Shown piece after piece: positions 7,516 to 15,697 of a DNA stretch of 47,610 nucleotides (position 1 is its first letter; the number at the start of each line of letters is the position of its first letter). Both the position numbers and the translations under genes were made by a program. The notes beneath the pieces are model-generated. The model made no database searches, was not told the DNA's origin, and saw only the letters and a program-made list of their open reading frames with translations. This DNA is from Oligoflexales bacterium (GTDB taxonomy: Bacteria > Bdellovibrionota_B > Oligoflexia > Oligoflexales > RGVZ01), in the NCBI GenBank assembly GCA_947468665.1, contig CANILH010000016.1:1-47610 (forward strand), written 5' to 3'.

Positions 7516-8355
7516 TTAATCGAGTAACTCGGCATCCTCATCTACGACGCCACGACCTGATTTCTCAAGCTTTTCCAATTGTTCCTTATACTTAACGCTG
7601 TGTCGGCACCAAGGACGAAGCTCCAAGCGACGTTTTGGAATTGGCTCACTAGTCCCTTCACAATAGCCAAAATCACCTGTCTGAATCTTCTGAATAGCGT
7701 GGTCAATCTCGCCCAGAAGCTTCCGGTCCCGGTCAAGCAGGCGAAATGTCAGATTTTGATCAACTGTAGCAGACGCAAGATCCACCTCGTCATACATCTC
7801 ATCTTTATCCAAAGCAATGTTCCCACTATCCACAGCCGCCCGAGCTTTGTCCAAAAGAGACGAACGCTCATTTTTAAGCGTCTCGAGAAACATAGAAAGT
7901 TCCACCTCGCTGAAGATGTCGCTCTGGTGAATCTCCCTTTTTTCCGCCGAGGTGGTCGAATCCGCAGCTTGTGGCTTATCCTTGAGTTTTAGAACCTCAT
8001 TAGGAATAGGAATAGATTTTACCGGGCGGACCATTGGAGTCAGTTTAGGTGAAGCCTCAGCGCCTTTTATGGGGCCAATTGCCGGACTTTTGCCCTTGTT
8101 GGCCGGCGTCGCCTGGACGGCACCTGCCTTTGCCTTTGGGGCCGAGACGGCTTCCTTATGGGCCACAGCGGGCTTCTTCATCTGAAGAGCCACTGGTTTT
8201 TTGGCGGCCATTGCGGGCTTTTTAGCCTTAATCGGCGCGGCCTTTTTAACGGGTGCGGCTTTCTTAGCCGGGACCGGTTTCTTCTTAGCGAGAGCCGTCT
8301 TCTTAGCGACCGGTTTTGCCTTGGACGCTGCTTTTTTTAGTTTTGCCTTAGCCAT
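7516..8355 (-). CDS. DksA/TraR-like protein with long Lys/Ala/Pro-rich N-terminal tail
   Basis: 279 residues from ATG 8355, which has GGAAGG five bases upstream; an in-frame ATG 21 bases earlier lacks such a site. Residues 1-~100 are a histone-H1-like tail of AKKP/AAPVKKA blocks. Residues ~140-279 are DksA-like: a coiled coil whose tip carries DEVDLA (residues 189-194), matching the DxxDxA motif that acts in the RNA polymerase secondary channel, then a finger region GYCEGTSEPI...RPWCRHS. Only Cys232 and Cys250 remain of the usual four zinc cysteines; His252 might substitute. DksA proteins tune rRNA and stress transcription with ppGpp. The basic tail may add DNA or RNA binding. It has its own promoter (8423-8451) and terminator. 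Confidence 0.85.
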   Translation of the reverse strand: MAKAKLKKAASKAKPVAKKTALAKKKPVPAKKAAPVKKAAPIKAKKPAMAAKKPVALQMKKPAVAHKEAVSAPKAKAGAVQATPANKGKSPAIGPIKGAEASPKLTPMVRPVKSIPIPNEVLKLKDKPQAADSTTSAEKREIHQSDIFSEVELSMFLETLKNERSSLLDKARAAVDSGNIALDKDEMYDEVDLASATVDQNLTFRLLDRDRKLLGEIDHAIQKIQTGDFGYCEGTSEPIPKRRLELRPWCRHSVKYKEQLEKLEKSGRGVVDEDAELLD

Positions 8356-8422
8356 ATGACCTTCCTTGTTCCTCATAATTTCCGCACGAAACCCTACGAA
8401 TTTTCTGAAAATCTAGTTAAAC

Positions 8423-8451
8423 AATATAACCACGACTCAATGCCTTTGCAA
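8423..8451 (-). promoter_or_regulatory. Sigma-70 type promoter for the DksA-like gene
   Basis: On the minus strand TTGCAA (8446-8451) and TATATT (8423-8428) are separated by 17 bases. Transcription would start near 8416, some 60 bases before the chosen ATG at 8355. It lies in the gap after mutS, so the DksA-like gene can be expressed on its own. Confidence 0.5.
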
Positions 8452-8473
8452 GCAAACCTCGAGTCGACCGGTT

Positions 8474-11248
8474 TCACTGAGGATGAAGCTCATCGTCAAA
8501 GAGAGTCCGATGCTGCACAGGCACCATCATTGATTTTAGTTCGTTAAGGATATTAAGGGCTTGAAGCGGTGTTGTCTTGTGAATTCTTACGGACTCAAGT
8601 CGCGACACCATCCTACTTACATCAATTTGCCCTTCCCCCAATAAAGTCTCAACGCCATCGATTCCCGCCGAAAGCGCGAAAAGGCCTCTTTGAACCCTGC
8701 TAAGTTCTTTCGCGGGGCGGTCTCTTAAAGCCCGCTCACCCACCGAAAGATCTGGCGATGGCGCCTCACCCTTTGCCACATCAGGCGAGGCGGGGACGAT
8801 TAACTCACCCCGCTCCGCAACGCGCAGGTGCTCTTTTGCCATCTCAATAACGTGTGGGGGAACACCCGCCAGTTTCGCAACCTCAAGGCCAAATGAGCTT
8901 GCTGAGGCGCCAGAAACAAGACGGTGGCTAAATACAATCCCGTCATCTTTCTTAATAACCTCAGTCTGCATAGGTATCACATTTTTTCGTGCGGCCATCA
9001 TGCCGACCAGCTCGTGATAGTGCGTCGCGAACATTGTAAAACAACCCACGCGATCCGCGAGATCCTCTAAAATCCCGGCAGCGATAGCAAGTCCATCGGA
9101 TGTGGACGTACCACGACCAACCTCGTCAAGTATCACGAGGCTTCGCGACGTCGCCTGCCTGAGAATCTCAGCGGCCTCACTCATCTCAACCATAAAAGTA
9201 GACTGCCCACGGCTAAGATCATCGCTAGCGCCGACTCGGGTGAATATGCGGTCAAATATCGGCATCTCCGCTTCCCTGGCGGGAACCCAACTGCCTGCCT
9301 GACACAATATTGCAGCAATTGCCGTCTGGCGCATAACGGTAGACTTGCCGGCCATATTAGGTCCAGTAATGAGGAGCTGACTTTTGCCTTCATTCATAAA
9401 GACGTCATTTGCCACGTAATCATGACGACCGACAAACTTCTCAACCACAGGATGACGGGACGCCTTCAAAGTAAGCCTGCGTGGACGATCGGTCAAAACT
9501 GGGCGAACATAATTTTCTTTTAAAGCTAGCCAGGCAAAGCCCTGCAGCATATCAAGCTCACCAATAGCCCTAGCCGCTTTCATCAGACCATCACGGAACG
9601 GACGGAGTTTCTCAAGCAACTCAAGATAAAGTCTGGACTCACGCGCAACCGCCTGATCACTGGCGTTCGACAATGTGTCATCCAGATCCTTAAGCTCAAC
9701 GGTAGTGTAGCGTTCTCCATTGGTCATAGTCTGACGCCGGATGAAATTAGACGGCACCCGCGATAAATTAGATTTTGTCACCTCAAAGAGTAACCCATAA
9801 GACTTGTGCGATTTCACCTTCAGACTAGTAATACCAGTCTCTCGGCGCACCGCGTCCTCATAGGCCTGAACCCTTTCCTCACCATTCATGGTGAGCTGAT
9901 TTTTCTCATCCAGAAACTTGTCATAGCCAGGTCTGAAGACTCCTCTTCCGGTTCCAAGGCCCTCCGGAAACTCCAGCAATACGTCATTAAGCACGACCAG
10001 GGCATCGGGAGCGGCCACCAGATCAGAGGAAATCCTGTTCAACGATGAGTCTGACTGGGAGAACTCAAGTATTTTTGGGGATAAAATATTTGCTTTTATC
10101 AGAGCTGATCGCACTTGATGTAACTCATGAGGACTTGCCGAGCCCGAAAGAATCCTCGTGGAGAGGCGGGCAAGGTCAGCGGTATTTTTAAGCTCTAAGC
10201 GAAGGTTGAGAAGCCTCTCCTCACCAGAATTCACGAGCTCTTCCACCGCCTGATGCCGGGCTGTAACAGCTTCAATCTTCGCAAGGGGATGCGCCAATGA
10301 ATAACGAAAAAACCGGGCGCCCATTGGAGAAAAGGTTCTGTCGATGATTCGCGCGAGGCTGCCCTCGGCTTGGCGACGACGGCTCGTCTCAAATATCTCA
10401 AGATCACGGATAACCGTCTCTGACAGGGCGAATGAATCGGATTCTTCCAATGGGCTAACTCGCGTAAACTGATTTGTAGACGCCTTTAAACCCTCAAAAT
10501 AAGCCAACAAGGCGGAAACTAGGGCGCCGCCCGCCTGAACAACACCGCACGGCTGCTGGCTAAGGTCCGCACCGCCAAATACTTTGGTCAGAATATCCCT
10601 CTGAAACGTCTCGTCTTTCATAGGAGCTTCGGGTAACGAATCAAGCCTAAGCTTGTTTTCGTGGGTCCACAGAGAAAGGCTTTTTTCAATCAAGGGCATC
10701 GCAAAGCGCCTGACCAAAACCTCTGAAGGCCGAAATTGCCTGACGTACCTCAAAAGCTGCCCGCGACCGATCGCTCCAAGCCTGAACTCACCAGTAGAGA
10801 CGTCGACAGCGGCCAGAGCCTCCTCATCAGATCCAGGAATTTCCATCCATGCCAATAAATAGTTGGGCTGATCTTGTTCCAGGCCCTCAAGCTCGTCAAT
10901 ACTACCTGGAGTATATACCCGGGTTACACCGCGTCTAACGAGACCCTTCGCTTCAGAGGCATCCTCAAGCTGCTCACAAATCGCGACCTTGTAGCCGAGT
11001 TTTATGAGCTTCAGCCAATAAGCTTTGGCGCTATGGTGAGGCACTCCGCAAAACGGGATCTTAGTCTGATCACCCTTCTCACGGGCTGTTAAGACAACAT
11101 CAAGTTTCGGAGCGACTTCCTCAGCGTCAGAGCCGAAAATCTCGAAAAAATCACCCATACGAAAAAACAAAATGGCGTCGCCAACGGTTTCTTTGATCTC
11201 GTAATACTGCCGAAGCATCGGGGTTAGTTTAGAGTTTTCCATGGTCAT
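8474..11248 (-). CDS. mutS: DNA mismatch repair ATPase MutS
   Basis: A full-length MutS of 924 residues. The N-terminal mismatch-recognition domain carries the Phe-x-Glu motif in RMGDFFEIFG at about residues 30-39. The C-terminal ABC-type ATPase has Walker A GPNMAGKS near residue 622 and Walker B VILDEVGRGTSTSDG near 700, followed by FATHYHEL. MutS binds mismatches as a dimer and recruits MutL. The upstream comF-like gene overlaps this start by 20 bases, or 14 if the second ATG at 11242 is used, so the two are translationally linked. A gap of about 120 bases and a separate promoter divide it from the DksA-like gene downstream. Confidence 0.98.
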   Translation of the reverse strand: MTMENSKLTPMLRQYYEIKETVGDAILFFRMGDFFEIFGSDAEEVAPKLDVVLTAREKGDQTKIPFCGVPHHSAKAYWLKLIKLGYKVAICEQLEDASEAKGLVRRGVTRVYTPGSIDELEGLEQDQPNYLLAWMEIPGSDEEALAAVDVSTGEFRLGAIGRGQLLRYVRQFRPSEVLVRRFAMPLIEKSLSLWTHENKLRLDSLPEAPMKDETFQRDILTKVFGGADLSQQPCGVVQAGGALVSALLAYFEGLKASTNQFTRVSPLEESDSFALSETVIRDLEIFETSRRRQAEGSLARIIDRTFSPMGARFFRYSLAHPLAKIEAVTARHQAVEELVNSGEERLLNLRLELKNTADLARLSTRILSGSASPHELHQVRSALIKANILSPKILEFSQSDSSLNRISSDLVAAPDALVVLNDVLLEFPEGLGTGRGVFRPGYDKFLDEKNQLTMNGEERVQAYEDAVRRETGITSLKVKSHKSYGLLFEVTKSNLSRVPSNFIRRQTMTNGERYTTVELKDLDDTLSNASDQAVARESRLYLELLEKLRPFRDGLMKAARAIGELDMLQGFAWLALKENYVRPVLTDRPRRLTLKASRHPVVEKFVGRHDYVANDVFMNEGKSQLLITGPNMAGKSTVMRQTAIAAILCQAGSWVPAREAEMPIFDRIFTRVGASDDLSRGQSTFMVEMSEAAEILRQATSRSLVILDEVGRGTSTSDGLAIAAGILEDLADRVGCFTMFATHYHELVGMMAARKNVIPMQTEVIKKDDGIVFSHRLVSGASASSFGLEVAKLAGVPPHVIEMAKEHLRVAERGELIVPASPDVAKGEAPSPDLSVGERALRDRPAKELSRVQRGLFALSAGIDGVETLLGEGQIDVSRMVSRLESVRIHKTTPLQALNILNELKSMMVPVQHRTLFDDELHPQ

Positions 11249-11975
11249 CTGATATGCCGCCCTTTAATCCGTGTTTAAAAAATGATTCCGACCGACAGGG
11301 TGTAGCTATCACCAGCCCGTAAATAGACTGGGCACCAAGCCCTTTAAGCTGGTCAATTTGTGTTCTCATAGTGAAGCCGGAAGTCATGACATCGTCAACC
11401 ACAAGAATCCTTTTTGCCAGGGAAATTCTGTCTAAAATTGCGCTCGACCTGATAGAATTCATAGAATTTAATAGAGATTTTATTCGTTTTAGCCGTGACG
11501 GTGCAGGCATGCTATTTCGTCCAGCCCTTTTCCCGCGAAAGGGCCCTCCGATCCCCCTCCCCGTAAGAAAAGTGGCGCGGGGAAAACATGCTCGGGCGAA
11601 CATCTCAGCCACATCAAAACGCCCTCTTACCCTGCCCCACAAACTTGCTGGTGCGGGACAAATAAGCGTATCGGGATTATCAAACTCAATTAGTTTCTCG
11701 ACCGCGTACTGCCTGGCGAATCTCAGTAGAAACCCTAGCGCTACCGGGTCGTTTTTTATTTTTGATCTCCCGATAAGATCACGGATTAGACCCTGGTACT
11801 CAAAGATAATATAAACATCCGTTAAGTGAACAACCTCAGTCTTACCAAGGGCGCGACGACTGACCTCCTCCTCACAGGCGGCACAAACCGCGGGAGGACA
11901 GATGATAACTGGCAGCATGGATTCACAAAAGGCGCAGATCATGAGAGGGGTTCTAACACAAACTCCGAATCTCAT
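11229..11975 (-). CDS. ComF-family phosphoribosyltransferase-like protein
   Basis: 248 residues. The N-terminus has a zinc-ribbon-type set CAFC (Cys14, Cys17) and CAAC (Cys31, Cys34). The C-terminal half is a type I phosphoribosyltransferase fold with the PRPP loop RILVVDDVMTSGFTM near residues 188-202, where two adjacent Asp bind PRPP in true enzymes. This is the ComF/GntX family. In naturally competent bacteria ComF helps process incoming single-stranded DNA; elsewhere its role is unclear. It sits between rlmH and mutS in a minus-strand run and overlaps mutS by up to 20 bases. ATG at 11942 is an alternative start. Confidence 0.88.
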   Translation of the reverse strand: MRFGVCVRTPLMICAFCESMLPVIICPPAVCAACEEEVSRRALGKTEVVHLTDVYIIFEYQGLIRDLIGRSKIKNDPVALGFLLRFARQYAVEKLIEFDNPDTLICPAPASLWGRVRGRFDVAEMFARACFPRATFLTGRGIGGPFRGKRAGRNSMPAPSRLKRIKSLLNSMNSIRSSAILDRISLAKRILVVDDVMTSGFTMRTQIDQLKGLGAQSIYGLVIATPCRSESFFKHGLKGGISDDHGKL

Positions 11976-12009
11976 CTATTGTCACCCGGCGACAAAAAAC
12001 AGACCACTG

Positions 12010-12471
12010 TCAGTCGTGGTGATACGGCATACCCTTTAATATTGTCATAGCTCTGTAAAGCTGTTCCCAGACCAGCGTCCAGGCAAAATCACTCGGAATT
12101 GTTAAGGGCGAGAGTGACCATGTCTCTGACGCTACGGCACGGGTGGCATCATCAAAACCATAAGGAGGGCCGATGAGAAAACTGAGTGTCTTAATCCTTG
12201 GGTCATCAATCCAAACCTGAAGCTTGGCTGCCAGCTGTTGTGATGTCCAATGCTTGCCGCGCTCGTCCAAAAGAATCAAAAACTCACCGGGTGAGGGTGA
12301 GTAGAGAGGCACAGAATGCTTACCGGAATTTCGTTTGTCGCGACCAGCCTCGGCCCTTATCTCAAGCTCCTCGGTCTTTAAAAACGCACCAAGGCGCTTA
12401 CGGTAGTCCCGGGCGATGGGAGCCAATCCGACTTGAGTCACTTTACCTGTACGAATAACCTGGAGTCTCAC
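12010..12471 (-). CDS. rlmH: 23S rRNA pseudouridine-1915 N3-methyltransferase RlmH
   Basis: A SPOUT-class methyltransferase. FLIGPPYGF forms part of the knotted SAM site, and the C-terminus LVWEQLYRAMTILKGMPYHHD is the family signature. RlmH methylates pseudouridine 1915 in helix 69 of 23S rRNA on the 70S ribosome. I chose GTG 12471 because it gives 153 residues starting VRLQVIRTGKV, as in the ~155-residue family. The ATG at 12522 would add 17 basic residues and overlap rsfS by 40 bases. Neither start has a strong ribosome site. Its neighbour rsfS is the usual partner in this conserved block. Confidence 0.93.
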   Translation of the reverse strand: MRLQVIRTGKVTQVGLAPIARDYRKRLGAFLKTEELEIRAEAGRDKRNSGKHSVPLYSPSPGEFLILLDERGKHWTSQQLAAKLQVWIDDPRIKTLSFLIGPPYGFDDATRAVASETWSLSPLTIPSDFAWTLVWEQLYRAMTILKGMPYHHD

Positions 12472-12482
12472 CGTTGGACGTA

Positions 12483-12836
12483 TCAAGCGCCTTCGACGGG
12501 AATCGACCTGGCCTGTGGCCATAGCGAGTCAAGCGCGTAATAGTCACGAGCCGCGGTAAGAAAAATATGAACGATCAGGCTGCCATAATCCATGAGAATC
12601 CAATTGCCAACTTCCTTACCTTCCACAACGTAAGGCTTCACGCCTGAAACCTTGCGGCAGCGTTCATCAATTGCGTCTGCGATCGCGGCCGATTGCTTCT
12701 CATTGTCCGCGGAGCAAATCAGCACCGTGTCACACATATCTGTCAAACCATGGACGTCCATGAGAGAGACTCGTCCCGCTTTCTTGTCGACTGCCGCTGA
12801 TGCCGCGATTTGCCCGATTTCACTGTTGCTAGCCAT
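12483..12836 (-). CDS. rsfS: Ribosomal silencing factor RsfS
   Basis: 117 residues of the RsfS/Iojap family. Signature segments are VSLMDVHGLTDMCDTVLICSA, KPYVVEGKEVGNWILMDYGSLIVHIF and the final tyrosine-rich YYALDSLWPQA. RsfS binds ribosomal protein L14 and blocks joining of the 30S subunit when nutrients are short. ATG 12836 follows AAGGTAGG at a good distance. It lies 60 bases after nadD and just before rlmH, the standard order in many bacteria. Confidence 0.96.
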   Translation of the reverse strand: MASNSEIGQIAASAAVDKKAGRVSLMDVHGLTDMCDTVLICSADNEKQSAAIADAIDERCRKVSGVKPYVVEGKEVGNWILMDYGSLIVHIFLTAARDYYALDSLWPQARSIPVEGA

Positions 12837-12896
12837 TTCAAACCTACCTTATGTGATGTGTCCCGATTCCCGGGGAGTGAATGAAGGAAGAAATCT

Positions 12897-13580
12897 CTAC
12901 TTATTATCCTGATATAGACCAATATCTGAGATATAATCGACAACGCTCGCCGCGACGAGACCGTCAATCTTGCGCAGGCTTTCAGATGCCAAACGTCTCA
13001 CCTCGCTGGACGAAACAGAAGCGGGCGCCCGATCCAGTACATAAACCGATCCTGCCCCGTCAAGGTCAAGCCGCATCTGTCCGGAGTCAAGACTTGTGCT
13101 GAAGCCGAGAGATGACACGACCCGCTTGGACAAATCAAAAGTATCCCCTGCCGTCATGGCCGGCCGCGGCAAAACGACCAGTGATGCGAGCTCGAGAATT
13201 CTCTTGGGATTCTTCCAGCGTGGAAATTCCGCCAATTGATCGGCCCCCAGCATCCAGGCGATTTTTGAGCCCGGATACTCGCTCACAAGCGCCTCCAAAG
13301 TCATATAAGTATAATTTGGGGACGGAAGATCCTCCTCAATTGAGGATACGTCGACATTAGGCAGCTCGTCACAAGCGACGACGGCCATCGCCACACGGTC
13401 AACAAACGGAGTCTCCACTGCCTTAACTTTGCCTGAAGAAGCGGGCAGCACGGCACCTGGCACAAGAATTATTTGGGCTTTTGGAAACGCCTCACGAGCG
13501 ATCTTGATCGCCTCCATATGCCCGACGTGAATCGGATCAAAGGCGCCGCCAAAATAAATAATAGAAGGAGACTCTTTCAT
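12897..13580 (-). CDS. nadD: Nicotinate-nucleotide adenylyltransferase NadD
   Basis: 227 residues. The nucleotidyltransferase motif GGAFDPIHVGHM is at residues 10-21, the substrate segment WMLGADQLAEFPRW is in the middle, and SSSEVRR near the end matches the second ATP-binding motif (ISSTxxR). NadD joins nicotinate mononucleotide to AMP from ATP, the penultimate step of NAD synthesis. Its ATG shares the sequence ATGA with the stop of obgE, a 4-base overlap that implies translational coupling. Confidence 0.96.
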   Translation of the reverse strand: MKESPSIIYFGGAFDPIHVGHMEAIKIAREAFPKAQIILVPGAVLPASSGKVKAVETPFVDRVAMAVVACDELPNVDVSSIEEDLPSPNYTYMTLEALVSEYPGSKIAWMLGADQLAEFPRWKNPKRILELASLVVLPRPAMTAGDTFDLSKRVVSSLGFSTSLDSGQMRLDLDGAGSVYVLDRAPASVSSSEVRRLASESLRKIDGLVAASVVDYISDIGLYQDNK

Positions 13581-14758
13581 GCGCGTTTTGCCTGTGTGCC
13601 GAAAGCTCGACCATCAGATAATGCCGTGGAAAAATCAAGCATGCCGTGGTTTTCAATACCAAGGGCCGCGGCCGACATGAGACCCTTGACAACAGGAAGC
13701 CTGCTCGCCAATTCCGCCTCAAAGCGTCGACTCGCAGTCTGGACCATGTCGAAAAGACCCTCTTTAAGCTCAACTAAACCCGACTGGGAAACACCTGAAA
13801 TCAAAAACACGCGATGCCCCTGATCCGAGACGGCCTTTTTAAGCGCGGCAAGGCGCTCCGTGCCATCTTCCTCGCCATCAGCCAAGTCACACTTATTAAT
13901 GACAACGACTGATTCGCGTGACGCGAGAGTCTCCTGATAAGCGGCAAGCTCTGACCGCAGAAGATCCAAAGTCTGTAATGGATCACTACCGTCAATTGGA
14001 AACGAGTCTACAATGTAGGCGATAATTTTGGTGCGCTCAAGGTGACGAAGAAACTCGTGGCCAAGGCCTTTGCCCTCACTTGCTCCTTCAATCAAACCAG
14101 GAATATCAGCCATTACAAAGGACTGAAGATTAAACTCGCCGCGCTCTTTAAGCTCGACGACGCCAAGCTGCGGCTCAAGCGTCGTGAATGGGTAATCCGC
14201 GATCTTTGGCCGCGCCGCCGACAGAACACTTAGCAATGTGGACTTACCCGCGTTGGGAAGACCGGCGAGGCCTACATCAGCCAAAAGCTTCAACTCAAGT
14301 CTGAGCGTCAGCTCCCGCCCATCTTGTCCCGCCACATATTCATCTGGAGCCTGATGAGTTGACGATACAAAACGCAGGTTACCAAAGCCGCGGCGACCGC
14401 CATCGGCGATAACCTCCCTCTGGCCGGGGACCAAAATCTCACAGAGAAGGCGGCTCGTTGTCGCGTCATATATTTCAGTTCCAAGCGGAACATAGATCTC
14501 AGTGTCCTCACCACAACGACCAGTTTTACCGCTTGTTCCGCCTCTGACGCCATTTTCGGCCACAAACCGACTTTTATAACGGACCGTACTAAGCGTATTC
14601 AGCTGGGGAGCGGCAACAAATACAACATCGCCGCCATGACCGCCGTCTCCACCATCAGGACCAAGACGCGGCATGTTTCGAGCCGTTTTAAAACTCACCA
14701 AGCCATTGCCCCCTTTTCCGGAGGCGATAAAGATTTCAGTTGAGTCGATAAATTTCAT
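13577..14758 (-). CDS. obgE: GTPase ObgE/CgtA
   Basis: 393 residues from ATG 14758, which has AGGTG seven bases upstream and gives the family start MKFID; a GTG nine bases earlier lacks a ribosome site. The glycine-rich Obg fold fills residues 1-~155 (GKGGNGLVSF, GPDGGDGGHGGDV). The G domain has P-loop GLPNAGKST (~166-174), DIPGLIEGAS as switch II, and NKCD near 290. Obg acts in 50S subunit assembly and stringent-type growth control. It comes after rplU and rpmA, separated from them by a terminator hairpin, and overlaps nadD by 4 bases. Confidence 0.97.
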   Translation of the reverse strand: MKFIDSTEIFIASGKGGNGLVSFKTARNMPRLGPDGGDGGHGGDVVFVAAPQLNTLSTVRYKSRFVAENGVRGGTSGKTGRCGEDTEIYVPLGTEIYDATTSRLLCEILVPGQREVIADGGRRGFGNLRFVSSTHQAPDEYVAGQDGRELTLRLELKLLADVGLAGLPNAGKSTLLSVLSAARPKIADYPFTTLEPQLGVVELKERGEFNLQSFVMADIPGLIEGASEGKGLGHEFLRHLERTKIIAYIVDSFPIDGSDPLQTLDLLRSELAAYQETLASRESVVVINKCDLADGEEDGTERLAALKKAVSDQGHRVFLISGVSQSGLVELKEGLFDMVQTASRRFEAELASRLPVVKGLMSAAALGIENHGMLDFSTALSDGRAFGTQAKRA

Positions 14759-14804
14759 ACTTGGCACCTAATATTGCTTGTTTTTTAAACAGACCGTGAG
14801 TACT

Positions 14805-14844
14805 AAAAAGCGCCTTTGCTTGTGTTGCAAGCCCAAGGCGCTTT
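14805..14844 (-). terminator. Terminator/attenuator hairpin between rpmA and obgE
   Basis: On the minus strand AAAGCGCCTT pairs with AAGGCGCTTT over ten bases, with an inner GCTTG/CAAGC stem and CAACA loop, and a run of five T at the end. It begins 22 bases after the rpmA stop. Because obgE follows closely with no clear promoter of its own, it may act as a partial terminator that keeps ribosomal protein output above that of obgE. Confidence 0.75.
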
Positions 14845-14866
14845 CTTGAGTAACCACCGGGAGCTA

Positions 14867-15124
14867 TCAGCCCTCAGCGACTACAGAAACCTGCTGACGA
14901 TCTTTGCCTTTGCGCTCGAACTTGACGACGCCGTCAGCGATAGCGAAAAGGGTAAAGTCACTGCCACGACCAACATTATCACCAGCGTGGAATGTACTTC
15001 CAACCTGACGAACGATAATATTGCCAGATACTACTTTTTGACCGCCGTAGACTTTCACTCCGCGATACTGCGGATTAGAGTCACGACCGTTCCTGGAACT
15101 ACCACCAGCTTTTTTGGTTGCCAT
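14867..15124 (-). CDS. rpmA: 50S ribosomal protein L27
   Basis: 85 residues starting [19 protein letters not shown], the typical L27 start, with the basic N-terminal arm that reaches the peptidyl-transferase centre. There is no N-terminal extension of the Firmicute type that needs cleavage. It follows rplU with a gap of 17 bases and is probably co-transcribed with it. Confidence 0.98.
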   Translation of the reverse strand: MATKKAGGSSRNGRDSNPQYRGVKVYGGQKVVSGNIIVRQVGSTFHAGDNVGRGSDFTLFAIADGVVKFERKGKDRQQVSVVAEG

Positions 15125-15141
15125 TGTTTACTCCTTCAAAC

Positions 15142-15450
15142 TCAGACCGAGATCTTGCCGATCTGGATGGTTGTCAGCGCTTGCCTGTGACCGCGCGTAC
15201 GTTTGTAATTCTTACGTCGCTTATACTTGAGAATAGTGACTTTTTCGCCCTTAAGATGTTCTTTAATTGTCGCGGCGACTTTAGCGCCTTTGACAAGAGG
15301 AGCACCTACAAGAACTTTAGCGCCACCAACCAATAGAATTTCGTCAAAGGTAACTGTCTCACCAGCATTCGCCGCTAAGCGATTAACTGTTATAACGTCG
15401 CCTTCTTTGACTGTCCACTGGCGACCGCTGGTTTTGATAACTGCGTACAT
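15142..15450 (-). CDS. rplU: 50S ribosomal protein L21
   Basis: 102 residues starting MYAVIKTSGRQWTVKEGD and ending with the RRKNYKRTRGHRQ segment that contacts 23S rRNA. ATG 15450 follows GGAG at a good distance. It is the first gene of the minus-strand rplU-rpmA-obgE block, with a strong promoter candidate at 15532-15561. Confidence 0.98.
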   Translation of the reverse strand: MYAVIKTSGRQWTVKEGDVITVNRLAANAGETVTFDEILLVGGAKVLVGAPLVKGAKVAATIKEHLKGEKVTILKYKRRKNYKRTRGHRQALTTIQIGKISV

Positions 15451-15531
15451 GATATTCTCCTAAAACGCTCGCTTCGTAAAACCGCCTGGAAAGCTTGATC
15501 TATATAGTCTTTGCCCACCAAGAGAGGGGGC

Positions 15532-15561
15532 AATATGGTTCAAAGTGATGCCTAATGTCAA
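15532..15561 (-). promoter_or_regulatory. Sigma-70 type promoter for rplU-rpmA
   Basis: On the minus strand TTGACA (15556-15561) and CATATT (15532-15537) are separated by 18 bases. The -35 box is a perfect consensus. It leaves a leader of about 75 bases before rplU. Confidence 0.55.
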
Positions 15562-15697
15562 GGCCAAATCCATCACACCGTTAAACTTTGCGTTTCCCAT
15601 ACCCAAGAGGCCTCAAAGGGGCTGAGAATTTCCCCCTGATCTGCCACAATAAGGGAAAATCCAAGTCGCAAAAGGCGCTCCCATCCAGGACAAATTT

